Assembly: GCF_040629175.1 (NCBI RefSeq)
Contig: NZ_JBEXUX010000020.1
Location: 81,855-145,854 of the forward strand
DNA: 64,000 nucleotides
Direction: 5' to 3'
Source of the DNA: Embleya sp040629175
GTDB taxonomy: Bacteria > Actinomycetota > Actinomycetes > Streptomycetales > Streptomycetaceae
Positions within the stretch are counted from its first letter, which is position 1. Every line of letters begins with the position of its first letter. The translations under genes and the position numbers were made by a program. Positions 15,977-25,133 of the stretch are shown here, one piece after another. Below the pieces are notes generated by a model, which made no database searches, was not told the origin of the DNA, and saw nothing but the letters and a program-made list of their open reading frames with translations.

Positions 15977-17436
15977 GCGTCCTCACCTGCCGAATCGATC
16001 GAACCGACCGGAGCGACCGAGCCGACCGAGCCGACCGAGCCCGACGAGACCGGCGAACCGGTCGACCCCGCCGAACCGGCCGCACCGCGCGTGGCGTTGG
16101 ACGTGATCGAAGTCACCGAGGCAATCCGCGCGCCCGGGCCTGTCGCGCCCGCCGACCCGGCCGAACCCGCCGACCCGCCCGGATCCGCCGGGCCGCTCGG
16201 ATCGTCCGGCCCACCCGGATCGTCCGGACCACCCGATCCCAACGCATGCACCGAAGCCACGACTCCCGCCGTACGAAACACCCACACCCGCAGCAGCAGG
16301 AATCGCACGATGGTGGCCACCGCCCCCGCCACGACCAGCGCGCCCACTTCGACCCCCCGCGCAGGCCGCTGCACGGCCCCGTGCAGGGCGCCCAGCGTCG
16401 CGCTGCTCAACGCGAGCCCGACCACGAAGGCCAGGCCGCCCTGGGCCTGATGGCGCCACACCCCGGCCCGCCCGCGTACCCCGAAGGTGAACCGGCGGTT
16501 GGCCGCGGTGTTCGCGATCGTGGTCATCGTCAGGGCCAGCGCGTTCGCGGCCAGCGGACCCATGTCACCGCGCAACAGGACGTACAGCAGCAGGTGCGCC
16601 AGCGTGCTGACCAGCCCGATCAGCGCGAAGCGCGGGAGTTGCACGCGCATGGACGCCGGCAGCCGCGCGTCGCGCACCCGCGCCGGGACCGACACCCGGA
16701 ACGTTCCCGCCGCGATCCGCCTGGCCACCCGCGCCATGCCGCGCAGATCGTCCAGCGCGGTGTGCCACACGTCGACCCGACTGTCCGGGTCGTCGATCCA
16801 GTCCACCGGGACCTCGTGGATGCGCAACCCGTTGCGCTCGGCGAGCAAAAGCAGTTCGGTGTCGAAGAACCACTCCTCGTCGTGCACATGCGGCAGCAAC
16901 GCCTGCGCGACCACCGTGCGCGCCGCCTTGAAGCCGCACTGCGCGTCCGAGAAGTGCGTCGCGAACACCCCGCGCAGCAGCAGGTTGTAGGACCGCGAGA
17001 CCACCTCGCGGCGCGGCCCGCGGACCACCGCCGCCGAACGGGCCAGTCGGGTGCCGATGGCCAGATCGCTGTGGCCGCTGACCAACGGCGCGACCAGCGG
17101 CAGGAAGGCGTCCAGGTCGGTGGACAGGTCGACGTCCATGTACGCGACCACGTCCGCGTCGGACTCGGCCCACACCTTGCGCAGCGCCCGGCCGCGACCC
17201 TTGCGGTCCAGGTGCACCGCACGTACGTGCGGCAGTTCGCGGGCCAGCTCGCGGGCCACCCGCCAGGTCGCGTCGGTGCTGGCGTTGTCCGCGATGACGA
17301 TGCGGAAGGCGTACGGGAATCCGCCGAGCAGATAGGCGTGCAGTCGATGCACGCTCGCGGCCAGGACGTGTGCCTCGTTGTACACGGGCACCACCACGTC
17401 CACGATCCGCGTGCGAATCGGTGTCGTCAGGCTCAT
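15973..17436 (-). CDS. GT2 glycosyltransferase fused to a GtrA-like membrane domain
   Basis: 487 residues. Residues about 8-240 are a GT2 polyprenyl-phosphate sugar synthase domain (VVVPVYNEAHVL, IADNASTDAT, DVVAYMDVDLSTDLDAF with the metal-binding DxD, and CGFKAARTVV). Residues about 270-400 are a GtrA-like four-helix membrane domain (FALIGLVSTLAHLLLYVLL, TANRRFTFGVR). The last about 85 residues are low-complexity Gly/Pro/Asp/Ser (GGPDDPGGPDDPSGPADPGG and GSVGSVGSVAPVGS). This architecture makes and flips undecaprenyl-phosphate sugar donors, fitting the coupled GT39-type gene downstream. Codon repetition is strong in the tail, which looks like slippage expansion. Confidence 0.88.
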   Translation of the reverse strand: MSLTTPIRTRIVDVVVPVYNEAHVLAASVHRLHAYLLGGFPYAFRIVIADNASTDATWRVARELARELPHVRAVHLDRKGRGRALRKVWAESDADVVAYMDVDLSTDLDAFLPLVAPLVSGHSDLAIGTRLARSAAVVRGPRREVVSRSYNLLLRGVFATHFSDAQCGFKAARTVVAQALLPHVHDEEWFFDTELLLLAERNGLRIHEVPVDWIDDPDSRVDVWHTALDDLRGMARVARRIAAGTFRVSVPARVRDARLPASMRVQLPRFALIGLVSTLAHLLLYVLLRGDMGPLAANALALTMTTIANTAANRRFTFGVRGRAGVWRHQAQGGLAFVVGLALSSATLGALHGAVQRPARGVEVGALVVAGAVATIVRFLLLRVWVFRTAGVVASVHALGSGGPDDPGGPDDPSGPADPGGSAGSAGSAGATGPGARIASVTSITSNATRGAAGSAGSTGSPVSSGSVGSVGSVAPVGSIDSAGEDA

Positions 17437-17648
17437 GCCGCGACGGTGTCGAGACGGCCTGGGAGCCGTCTGAGGCGTTTCTTAAGGCGGGATGAGAATC
17501 GATGTGCGGCCGGAAACCGGGGTAGCGCCGGCAGTCGGCCGGATGGGGGCTGGCGCGGACGGCCGTGGGATGCGAATCTCGCGTTTCGAGACGCCGATGC
17601 TGCCGATCGCAAGACGGGCGCGGCGCGACACAGCGATTCGGAGGTCGG

Positions 17649-18545
17649 ATGAACACCTCGGCGGGTAGCTCAGTGGGCGCGGATTCCGCGCAACCGTTCG
17701 TGGAGGCCGTCGAGATCCCGGCCGGGGAATGGGTCTTCAACGCCCGAGTTGCCGGACCGGCGAACGGCCGCCCGGTGTTGTTCCTGCACGGGTTCCCGCA
17801 GACATCCGCCTCCTGGACGGCGCAACTCCTGGGCCTGGCCCGGGCCGGCTACCGGGCGATCGCCTTCGACCAGCGCGGCTACTCGCCAGGCGCCCGGCCG
17901 CCCCAGGAATCGGCTTACGGGCGCGACGAGTTGGTCGGCGACGTGTTCGCCGTACTGGACACGCTGGGCCTGTCCCGGGTGGATCTGGTCGGGCACGACT
18001 GGGGCGGCGCGCTCGCGTGGCAGGTCGCGGGGTTGCGGCCGGAGCGGTTGCGCACGCTGACCGTGGTGTCCACGCCGCACCCGGCCGCACTCGCCGCGGC
18101 GGTGCGCGACGACAGCAGCGGGCAGCGGGAACAGTCTTCGTACATCAACCTGTTCCGCACCCGCGGGGTCGCCGAGGAGAAGCTGCTGGCGGACGACGCG
18201 GCCTACCTGCGGGCGGCGTTCGCCTCGCTCCCGACCGAGATCACCGAACGCTACCTCGCGGTGCTGCGTGAACCGGGCGCGCTCACCGGGGCGTTGAACT
18301 GGTACCGGGCGATCGACCCGAAGGTGCTGCGGGACATCGGCGAGATCGAAGTCCCGACCCTCTACGTCTGGAGCGACCGGGACACGGCGCTCGGACGCAC
18401 CGCCGCCGAGGCCACCGCCGCCTCGGTCGCAGGCCCATACCGCTTCGAGGTACTCGCCGACGTCGACCACTGGGTCCCCGAGAACGGCGCGCAAGCCCTG
18501 ACCGCCCTACTACTGGAGCACCTGGCGGCCTTCCCCCGGGAGTGA
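17649..18545 (+). CDS. Alpha/beta hydrolase, epoxide-hydrolase-like
   Basis: 298-residue alpha/beta-fold hydrolase. The oxyanion HGFPQ motif (VLFLHGFPQTSASW, about 39-52) is followed by FDQRGYSPGARP, a nucleophile elbow GHDWGG whose central residue is Asp (Asp about 118), a cap domain, an acid at SDRDTAL and a His near the end (DVDHWVPENG). An Asp nucleophile in GHDWGG places it with epoxide hydrolases and haloalkane dehalogenases rather than esterases. ATG 17649 sits next to a GAGG site; upstream codons encode an Arg/Cys-rich non-conserved leader. It is convergent with the toxin-immunity operon and monocistronic. Confidence 0.88.
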   Translation: MNTSAGSSVGADSAQPFVEAVEIPAGEWVFNARVAGPANGRPVLFLHGFPQTSASWTAQLLGLARAGYRAIAFDQRGYSPGARPPQESAYGRDELVGDVFAVLDTLGLSRVDLVGHDWGGALAWQVAGLRPERLRTLTVVSTPHPAALAAAVRDDSSGQREQSSYINLFRTRGVAEEKLLADDAAYLRAAFASLPTEITERYLAVLREPGALTGALNWYRAIDPKVLRDIGEIEVPTLYVWSDRDTALGRTAAEATAASVAGPYRFEVLADVDHWVPENGAQALTALLLEHLAAFPRE

Positions 18546-18552
18546 CCCGCGC

Positions 18553-18584
18553 TCCGCCCGGTCCCATCGTCGGGCCCGGGCGGA
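18553..18584. terminator. Hairpin between convergent hydrolase and immunity genes
   Basis: A 9-bp stem (TCCGCCCGG at 18553-18561 with its complement at 18576-18584) and a loop that can pair CCC with GGG further. It lies 8 bases after the hydrolase stop and 70 bases from the end of the convergent immunity gene. Confidence 0.45.
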
Positions 18585-18652
18585 CCCGATCACAGTCGGG
18601 ACCATTCTGCGCCGTGTTTGCCATCCGCGCTCGAAGCACCAAGTGGGCTCCA

Positions 18653-19165
18653 TCACGGCGCTTTGCGCGCCCAGGGGAAGACGACGTCGTCGTGCCCGAA
18701 CCTGGGCAGCAGGAAACGCCACGCCTCATGACGCGATGGAGTCGCCGGAAATACCTGGACCCTGATCGCCTGTTCCAGTTCGATTCGCAGATCCCCGATT
18801 TCAGCGACGGCGATGGAAAGGATGCGTGGTTTTGCGCGGCTCAGGACACCTTCGACGACTTCCGCCCCACGGTCGTACGCATACTCCTGTTCCCGGTCCG
18901 CAGATGGAGGGGAACCTTCGGGTAGGCGTCGATACAGGTCCTCGGACCCAAGCACGATCCGATTGCCTTGCAACAAGCGGAATGGACATTGAATATGCAA
19001 CGCATATGCGCGGCCGGTTCGAGCAGGTCCGCCGTCCGTCGTCGTCAACGGGACCTCGTCTCCGAACCCGAGGGTTGCCATGCTTTCAAACCTGCCGATC
19101 TCGTGAAATGTCAGACCGACCACGCGTTGCAGACTCTCATTCACCCGCTCCAGTTCGAAGCTCAT
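18653..19165 (-). CDS. Probable immunity protein for the RHS toxin
   Basis: 170 residues, family not recognised. No signal peptide, soluble and acidic, with a mixed alpha/beta pattern (LQRVVGLTFHEIGRFESMATLGFGDEVPL, ALHIQCPFRLLQGNRIVLG, SIAVAEIGDLRIELE). Its ATG overlaps the RHS stop (ATGA), so it is made together with the toxin, the standard position for an immunity gene in polymorphic toxin systems. Lower GC than the surrounding genes, as in the 3' end of the RHS gene, suggests that both were exchanged as a unit. The role is inferred from position. Confidence 0.7.
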   Translation of the reverse strand: MSFELERVNESLQRVVGLTFHEIGRFESMATLGFGDEVPLTTTDGGPARTGRAYALHIQCPFRLLQGNRIVLGSEDLYRRLPEGSPPSADREQEYAYDRGAEVVEGVLSRAKPRILSIAVAEIGDLRIELEQAIRVQVFPATPSRHEAWRFLLPRFGHDDVVFPWARKAP

Positions 19166-22100
19166 TGCCGCCCTCCTCCAAACATATGCCGGACTTCAGC
19201 CAAGACGCCTTGATAGCCGTAGCCCTTCCCGGAGATCTCATGATGCACGCGCTCCACTTCCGCAGGAGTCAGTGTGCGACCAATCTCACCTTGCACGACT
19301 ACGATGGCGTCCCTGGCTTGTTTGTTCTGCCTCTCGTGGTCTTGGGTGGTGTCGTATCCATCGCCGTCCCCGTTACCTGGATCCCAGTCGGGAATAGGGA
19401 ATGAATAGGGCTCGTCATCGGGTGATCCCGTGCCGCAGTGAATGAGACCGAGAGGGTCCTGAAGTGTGAGCGGATTGGTCACATAGCCATGGTTGTTGTG
19501 AGCCGCCGCAAGCCCTAAAGGGTCGGCAGATTGGTAGGATGCGATCTCTGGTCGATAATATCGGAACAGATTATAGCTCGAATCTGTTTCGGCATCATAG
19601 TACTGACCGGGGAATCGAAGAAGGCAAACGACGTCTGCGGCCGCCTCGGTGGACGCTCCCCACAAGCTCGGCCGTGAGCGCCAGGAAACCTCACTGGTCG
19701 AGGACACCAATTCGGTGGGTGTGCCGACCAAATCCGTGAGGATCGCGTAGAAACGTCGGTCTATCTCGTCCTGAGTGGAGTGCTTGAAATCGGTTTGGGT
19801 CAGCGGGCGGTGGGTTCCCGGCGCGTAGTCCCACGTGGTGACTTCACCTGCGTTCGTCGACTGCTCGGCGAGTCTATTGCCGTCCCAGGTGAAAGAAATT
19901 CGCTCACCGAGTTCCTGGTCGTCGACGATCCGTCGTTTCTCGACCCGACGCCCGAGGGGGTCGTATGTGTATTTCCACTGCTCACCCGCCGGTGTCACAA
20001 CGTGGGTCAGACGGTCATCGGCATCCCACGAGTACCGCCAGACTCTACTTTTCCCCGACAAGGTTTTGCGTGTCACACGGGCGATGCGTCCTTGATCGTC
20101 GTGAATATAGTGGGTGCGGCCGGCGCGGCGGACCAATGTCCCTTTAGTCTCCCGACCACCTTGATCGTGGTTATCGGAACCCGGCCAGAATGCATCCGTG
20201 ACGTTGCCGATCGCATCGTATGCGTAGCGTTCCGACCAGTTGTGGCCGTGGACTGCGGTAACCCTCCCCATCTGGTCGAGATCATAAGTACGAATTCCGG
20301 TCGCTTGATCCTCCAATGATGTGACGAAGCCATCCGCGCGATAGCTGTACTCGCGATGGGTAATCCGCTCGGGCGCCCCGCTTGGATCCAGAGTAGCGAT
20401 CAGTTTATTTTGTTCCGAGCCGGCGCTGAGGGATTGAGTTCTCAATCGTCCTGCGATATCCCAGGTTGTGGCGAGGTTGAGACTCGAACCGAAGGCTCGC
20501 CCGACTTCACGGCCCGCCTCATCGTAAGTAAAAACCATCGTCTCGTCCGCCGTGGTCAGCGCGACCGGCCGACCAGCGGCATCCCAACGCCACTCGGCGA
20601 TTGCGCCGTTCGGGGTTTCGCGACGCGTACGCTGTCCTACTTCGTCATATGTGTTGGCCAACACATGACCGTTGCTGTTCTCTTCGACGACTCGACCGGC
20701 CATGTCGCGTTTCAAGGCAAGATGCACGTCGCGGTTTGTCGCTTGGATCAGGCGGCCGCAGGCGTCGTACGCGAAGGTGGTGGTGTGCCCATCGGCTTCG
20801 AGCCGCTGGGAGACCAAGCGACCCATTGTGTCACGAGCGTACGAGACGACCTCGGCTGCGCCGTTGCTGCGCAGAATCAACCGGCCCGATGGATCGTGGC
20901 GGTAGGTGATTTCCCGGCCGTCGAAGTCGGTCTCGGCGATCAGGCGACCTCCCGGGTCGTATTCGTACGTCCAGGTCTGTCCGTGTGGGTTGGTGACCTC
21001 GGTCAGTCGAAGCTCGGTGTCGTAGGCAAACTCGTATCGCACTCCATCGGGGTCGATCCGGGCCGCAGGTAAATCGAAGTGAGCCACCTCGAAGCGGGTG
21101 ATCCCTCCCACCGCGTCGCACTGCTCGATCAGGTTTCCTTCGCCGTCCCAGATCCACGTCTGGTGTGCGCCGTCCGGGCCTTCGCGCCGGCAGGGTCGGC
21201 CCTCGGGAGTCCAAGCTTGGCGGGTTACCGCGCCGTCGGGTGCGGTAGTGGCAACCACCCGGCCCCAGGCATCACGTTCGTACGTCGTGACGCCACCTGA
21301 CGGATCGACCATCCGAGTGAGCAGACCAGCGGGGTTCCGCGTCATCGTTGTGGCGGCCCCGAGTGAGTTCGTGGCAGATGTGATGGCGCCGTATTCGTCG
21401 ACATCGAAGACCGTGGTGTTTCCGGTGGAGGTTGTTGAAGTGAGAAGATTTCCTCGTGCCGAGTATGTATACAACCGAACCGAATCCCCGGGACCGGTCA
21501 CCCGAACGGGGAGACAAACAGGCCCGTCATACTCCGTGGTTATCTGCGTGCCGTCGGGGCGCTCGATGCCCAGCACGTTGCCAAGGTGGTCGTATGTGTA
21601 TCGGGTTGTGTGCCCGGATCGGTCCGTGACGGCGAGGAGTTGGTGCCATTGGTCCCACTTCTTGACGACGGTGTGGCCGATCGGGTCGACTATTCGCTCG
21701 ACCTGTGACCACTCGTTGTAGGCGTACTTGCTGATGTCGCCGAGGGAGTTTGTGTAGTAGGTGACCCGGTACGTGTCGTCGTAGCGGAAAGAACCGCTCA
21801 GGTATCCGTCGGACCCGCACGCACGTACGCACCGACCTGCGGAGTCGTACTCGTAGTGATACTCGGTTCCGTTGCGATCGCACCACGAGATCATCCGGTG
21901 TTCGTCGTCGTAGGTGAAGCGCTGGGCCGCACCGCTGGAGTCGAACACCTCCGTCAGGTCGCCCCGCTCACTGTACCCATAGCGCACCAAAACCAACTCG
22001 TCGCCCGCAGACGGAAGATGACTCTCCGGATGTGTGTCGAGCAGGCGCAGGGTGACGATCCGACCCATTGCCGTGTCCACGGCGATTTGGTAGCCGCCGT

Positions 22101-23472
22101 TGTGTCGGACCCCGATGAGGGTGCCGTGGTCGTCGTATTCGATTGCGATGGCGTTGCCGTTGCGATCGATGATGGATTCGAGGAGGAAGATCCTCGTGTT
22201 GGCGATTGGGCGGAACGTCAACCCCAGACCGAGCTTCGGTTTGCCGATCACGACCGCTCCGTCCGGCTGACCGTCCCAGGCCAGTGGCCAGCGCGAGCCG
22301 CCGTATGGAAGTACGAATCGGTCCGGCTCGGGCATCGGATACCGCAGGGTCACTCCGTCGGCGGACCGGAAGACGACCCCGTCCTGGTCGAACTCCACAT
22401 GCTGGTCGAGTACCGATGCCCACGATGCGCCGAAGTGGCGGCCGTGGCGGTAGGAGGATCGGTGATCGCGCCCGAGCACGAGTGGTAGCACACCCGCCAA
22501 TCGCAGATCGATCTGCGTCAACGACACCTCGCCGGTGACCGGATCGACGGGATCCCCGCAGGACTCACACGTCTCCTTCGGGCGGTCCTTTTTGCTCAGA
22601 TCGACCGGATCGGGGGCGTCCGGTCGGGCGATTGTCACCGCCTTGCTGCCGCCGCCTGTCAGCACCGAGATGAGCAGGTCGGGGGCGGTGAGACCGAGGG
22701 CTCGTGCCGGGTTCTTGCTCCACTCCTCCCAGTTGACCGCGTCCTTCGCGAACCCCACGGGGTCGCTGAACGCCTGTTGGTAACCGGCAGCGATCTGCTT
22801 GAGGTCCGTCAGGTAGGCCCCGGGTTCCGCGTACAGCCGGCCCGGGTTCAGCATCGCGGCCGTCTCCACCAGACCGACCACGCTGTCCTTCGCACCGCCC
22901 CCGAAGCTGGTGAGCGCTGTGGTGATCGGGTCACCGCCGCTGGGTGCCGCCTGGATGCCCTTGTCGATGCTCTCGGTGAAGCTCTCCTGAGCGTCCTTGA
23001 GTCGGGCCCGGATCCGGCCCAACTCCTCCTCGGCCTCTTTGAGTCGTTCCTTGCCCAAGTCCTTGTCGGGGGTCGACGGGGCCACGTTGTTGTTCCGGGC
23101 GGTCTCGCGGTCGATCTGCCACTGCGCCGACCATGCGCGCGCCGCGTTTGCCTCCGGGATTACCCGCGCCGCGACGTCTGCCTGCGCCTGCCGCAACGCA
23201 CCCGCATATCCGCGCAACGCGTTCGCCGCATCGGTGAAATGCCGAACGGCCTTGTCCAGGGTCTTCGGCAGATCCTCCATCTGGCCGACGAACCCCTCGG
23301 CAGCCTTGCCGCCCCACTCCTCAATCTTCGCCATGGGCCGCATTCGACCGGCCGCGTCCGCCGACGAGGTCGAATACAAGGCGAACGTATCCGCCAGCGT
23401 CTCCAGGACACTTGCGTCACCCGGGATCAGGTCCGTGACGACCGGGCAATCGGGAATGCTGTTCTTGCCCAC
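19162..23472 (-). CDS. Polymorphic RHS-repeat toxin exported by type VII-like secretion
   Basis: 1436 residues. Residues 1-150 form a WXG100-like export domain (VLETLADTFALYS, KIEEWGGKAAEGFVGQMEDL). A DUF6531-like segment comes at about 270-310 (CESCGDPVDPVTGEVSLTQI), then about 900 residues of RHS/YD repeats (many GxxTxYxYDxxGR variants), ending at FRYYRPEIASYQSADPLGL, the core/tip boundary. The last 93 residues after the second DPLGL are the variable toxin tip, with RTLTPAEVERVHHEI and GYGYQGVLAEVRHMFG; its activity is not recognised. The GTG at 23472 has AGGGG eight bases upstream (GTG 23481 is an alternative). Upstream lies an EspC-like gene, downstream the overlapping immunity gene. GC falls toward the tip, consistent with tip exchange. 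Confidence 0.9.
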   Translation of the reverse strand: MGKNSIPDCPVVTDLIPGDASVLETLADTFALYSTSSADAAGRMRPMAKIEEWGGKAAEGFVGQMEDLPKTLDKAVRHFTDAANALRGYAGALRQAQADVAARVIPEANAARAWSAQWQIDRETARNNNVAPSTPDKDLGKERLKEAEEELGRIRARLKDAQESFTESIDKGIQAAPSGGDPITTALTSFGGGAKDSVVGLVETAAMLNPGRLYAEPGAYLTDLKQIAAGYQQAFSDPVGFAKDAVNWEEWSKNPARALGLTAPDLLISVLTGGGSKAVTIARPDAPDPVDLSKKDRPKETCESCGDPVDPVTGEVSLTQIDLRLAGVLPLVLGRDHRSSYRHGRHFGASWASVLDQHVEFDQDGVVFRSADGVTLRYPMPEPDRFVLPYGGSRWPLAWDGQPDGAVVIGKPKLGLGLTFRPIANTRIFLLESIIDRNGNAIAIEYDDHGTLIGVRHNGGYQIAVDTAMGRIVTLRLLDTHPESHLPSAGDELVLVRYGYSERGDLTEVFDSSGAAQRFTYDDEHRMISWCDRNGTEYHYEYDSAGRCVRACGSDGYLSGSFRYDDTYRVTYYTNSLGDISKYAYNEWSQVERIVDPIGHTVVKKWDQWHQLLAVTDRSGHTTRYTYDHLGNVLGIERPDGTQITTEYDGPVCLPVRVTGPGDSVRLYTYSARGNLLTSTTSTGNTTVFDVDEYGAITSATNSLGAATTMTRNPAGLLTRMVDPSGGVTTYERDAWGRVVATTAPDGAVTRQAWTPEGRPCRREGPDGAHQTWIWDGEGNLIEQCDAVGGITRFEVAHFDLPAARIDPDGVRYEFAYDTELRLTEVTNPHGQTWTYEYDPGGRLIAETDFDGREITYRHDPSGRLILRSNGAAEVVSYARDTMGRLVSQRLEADGHTTTFAYDACGRLIQATNRDVHLALKRDMAGRVVEENSNGHVLANTYDEVGQRTRRETPNGAIAEWRWDAAGRPVALTTADETMVFTYDEAGREVGRAFGSSLNLATTWDIAGRLRTQSLSAGSEQNKLIATLDPSGAPERITHREYSYRADGFVTSLEDQATGIRTYDLDQMGRVTAVHGHNWSERYAYDAIGNVTDAFWPGSDNHDQGGRETKGTLVRRAGRTHYIHDDQGRIARVTRKTLSGKSRVWRYSWDADDRLTHVVTPAGEQWKYTYDPLGRRVEKRRIVDDQELGERISFTWDGNRLAEQSTNAGEVTTWDYAPGTHRPLTQTDFKHSTQDEIDRRFYAILTDLVGTPTELVSSTSEVSWRSRPSLWGASTEAAADVVCLLRFPGQYYDAETDSSYNLFRYYRPEIASYQSADPLGLAAAHNNHGYVTNPLTLQDPLGLIHCGTGSPDDEPYSFPIPDWDPGNGDGDGYDTTQDHERQNKQARDAIVVVQGEIGRTLTPAEVERVHHEISGKGYGYQGVLAEVRHMFGGGRQ

Positions 23473-23483
23473 AGAGCCCACCC

Positions 23484-23933
23484 CTACTTCGCCGCAGGCG
23501 CGGCAGAAGCCGGCGGAGTCTGGCCGGCCGGGGGAACCGGCGGGTTCGGCGCGAGCGGATTCGGTTGCCGAGGGATCCCGGCGTTCTGTGACAGCTGCTC
23601 GAGGGGCCCGGGCGGAACAGGGACGAACCCCTGCTGCGCCTGATGCTCGGCCAACTCGTAGTTGGCAACCACCTGTTGGAGTGCTGCGGCGATCGCCGAC
23701 CCCTGCTTCACCACCACACCCATGGCATGACCCCACTCATGGACGAAACGCCGCACGCCGTTCGTCACAGGATCCGAACCGCACCGCTCGACCCCGGCCG
23801 CGATCTGGCCATCGTCCTTCCAGATCCGATCCGCCACCTGCAGCGTTGCGATCAACGGATCCACAGTCTTTCGCAGATGATCCACAGTGACCTGAAAGCT
23901 TCCGCCGCCACCGTCCGGCACCGCGTCAACCAT
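23484..23933 (-). CDS. EspC-like type VII secretion-associated protein
   Basis: 149 residues. Residues about 12-105 are predicted helical and resemble the EspC/ESX-1 secretion-associated family (FQVTVDHLRKTVDPLIATLQ, then FVHEWGHAMGVVVKQGSAIAAALQQVVANYELAEHQA). The tail is Pro-rich and disordered (PVPPGPLEQL, PVPPAGQTPPA). No Sec signal peptide is present, as expected for type VII substrates. The ATG at 23933 has GGGGGCG eight bases upstream. It ends three bases before the first possible RHS start and is probably co-translated and co-secreted with the toxin as its carrier partner. Confidence 0.75.
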   Translation of the reverse strand: MVDAVPDGGGGSFQVTVDHLRKTVDPLIATLQVADRIWKDDGQIAAGVERCGSDPVTNGVRRFVHEWGHAMGVVVKQGSAIAAALQQVVANYELAEHQAQQGFVPVPPGPLEQLSQNAGIPRQPNPLAPNPPVPPAGQTPPASAAPAAK

Positions 23934-24094
23934 GAATAGTCGCCCCCAGCACAGAGTCGAACAAGGATCCGGTAACTCTAATGGAGTCATCGGACACGTC
24001 CCGTAAGGTTTTTGCTCCCGGGGCAGCGTGCTCGGGTGTGGTGTCAGGGGCGGCGGGTGTTGTCGGGGTAGCGTGGGTGTTCGGGGAGGCCGAA

Positions 24095-24419
24095 GTGCTC
24101 ACAGGGCATCTCGAAGACATGGTGCGGCAAGGTCGGAGACCGGCGAGCAGCGCGGCCATGCGATCGTCGGGGAACTCAAGTCCCGCAGTAGCGGGCGGAT
24201 CGCCCTGCCGGGTGGGGCCGTCCACCCGGCGCTGCGCTGCCTGGAGGGTGCGGCCTGATCGCCGGCCGCCGGTCCGTACACGGCGGGCGTTGCCGCAGCT
24301 ACGAAGTCGCCCGGGTGGGTCGTCGGGCACCAACCGAAGAGCGTTCCTCGTGGCGGGAGTTCACCTCGGTGCCCTCCGATGTCCTGGGGGCGGAGCCGGG
24401 ATGGGCCGAGACGTCGTGA
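24095..24419 (+). pseudogene. Decayed PadR-family transcriptional regulator
   Basis: Three pieces in changing frames add up to a PadR winged-helix protein. GTG 24095 reads VLTGHLEDMV. After a frame change near 24130 the next piece is GEQRGHAIVGELKSRSSGRI plus ALPGGAVHPALRCLEGAA, ending at a stop near 24256. A third piece reads GRCRSYEVARVGRRAPTEER then SSWREFTSVPSDVLGAE to the TGA at 24417. These match, in order, the PadR N-terminal helix, recognition helix and wing, and the C-terminal helix. Two frame changes and the missing linker make it non-functional. The rest of 23934-24570 shows no gene. An adjacent target gene is not evident. Confidence 0.55.
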
Positions 24420-24582
24420 CCGGGATCGGTAAGCGGACCGGCCCGGCCGAGGGCGCGTGTCGCGCCGGTGCCGAGTGGGGATTCGCGATCGTGGTGGCCG
24501 AGGCGTACGACGGGGCAGTCCAGCGAGGCGGTGTGCACTGCGTGGCCACGACCTGGCGTTGGCTGCGGCGGTGAGCGCGGCC

Positions 24583-25044
24583 ATGGGAACCGGCGGGCAG
24601 GGTCGGCAAGGGCCGTTTTGGGATGTGGTGGCGGGGCGGGTGGCGCCGCCGCCGGCGGCGTTGTTGCTCGGGTGGGAGTTGGTCGAGGTCGATCCGGAGC
24701 GGGGCACCATCGAGGTGGCGTTCGCGGCCGACGAGCGGTTCGTGAACCCGGTCGGGGTGATCCAGGGCGGCTTCCTGGCCGCGATGCTCGACGACACCCT
24801 CGGGCCGGCGCTGGTCGCCACGTTGCCGCCGGACCGGTTCGCGCCGACGCTCGACCTGCACGTGCAGTTCCTGCGGCCCGCCCGCCCCGGCCGGCTGTTG
24901 GGACGCGGGCGGATCGTGCAACGGGGCCGGGAGGTGTGCTTCCTCGCCGGTGAACTCGTCGGCTCCGACGGCAAACCGGTGGCCGTGGCGACCGCGACCG
25001 CATGCATCCGGGTGGTCGGTCAGGCCCCGTCCGGCGGATCCTGA
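24583..25044 (+). CDS. PaaI-type acyl-CoA thioesterase (hotdog fold)
   Basis: 153-residue single hotdog domain hydrolysing aryl- or acyl-CoA thioesters. The hallmark IQGGFLAAMLDDTLGPALVAT (about 66-86) contains the GG turn and catalytic Asp on the central helix, with LDLHVQFLRPARPGRLLGRG as the following strands and CIRVVG at the end. ATG 24583 is chosen; GTG 24571 would add four residues, and neither has a strong ribosome site. It is monocistronic and convergent with the sensor kinase gene. The substrate cannot be deduced. Confidence 0.85.
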   Translation: MGTGGQGRQGPFWDVVAGRVAPPPAALLLGWELVEVDPERGTIEVAFAADERFVNPVGVIQGGFLAAMLDDTLGPALVATLPPDRFAPTLDLHVQFLRPARPGRLLGRGRIVQRGREVCFLAGELVGSDGKPVAVATATACIRVVGQAPSGGS

Positions 25045-25101
25045 CGGATCGGGCCGGGTCGTCCGGAGCCGGGCGGCGCGCCCCACCAGGATCCGCCGGA
25101 C
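25029..25101. terminator. Long-loop inverted repeat between convergent thioesterase and kinase genes
   Basis: A perfect 15-bp inverted repeat (GTCCGGCGGATCCTG at 25029-25043 and its complement at 25087-25101) with a 43-base spacer. The left arm overlaps the last codons of the thioesterase. It could act as a two-way terminator, though the spacer is long. Confidence 0.35.
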
Positions 25102-25133
25102 AGGGCCCGGCGCCCCCCGGACGGGGCCCGCGC

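Noticed and set aside
13949..16450. 833-residue plus-strand open frame
   Set aside because: Shadow of the glycosyltransferase genes; composition is Arg/Gly/Pro/Gln-rich with no recognised domain.
17661..17690. tRNA-like GCGGGTAGCTCAGTGG start
   Set aside because: It lies inside the N-terminal codons of the alpha/beta hydrolase and is not followed by anticodon or T-arm sequences.
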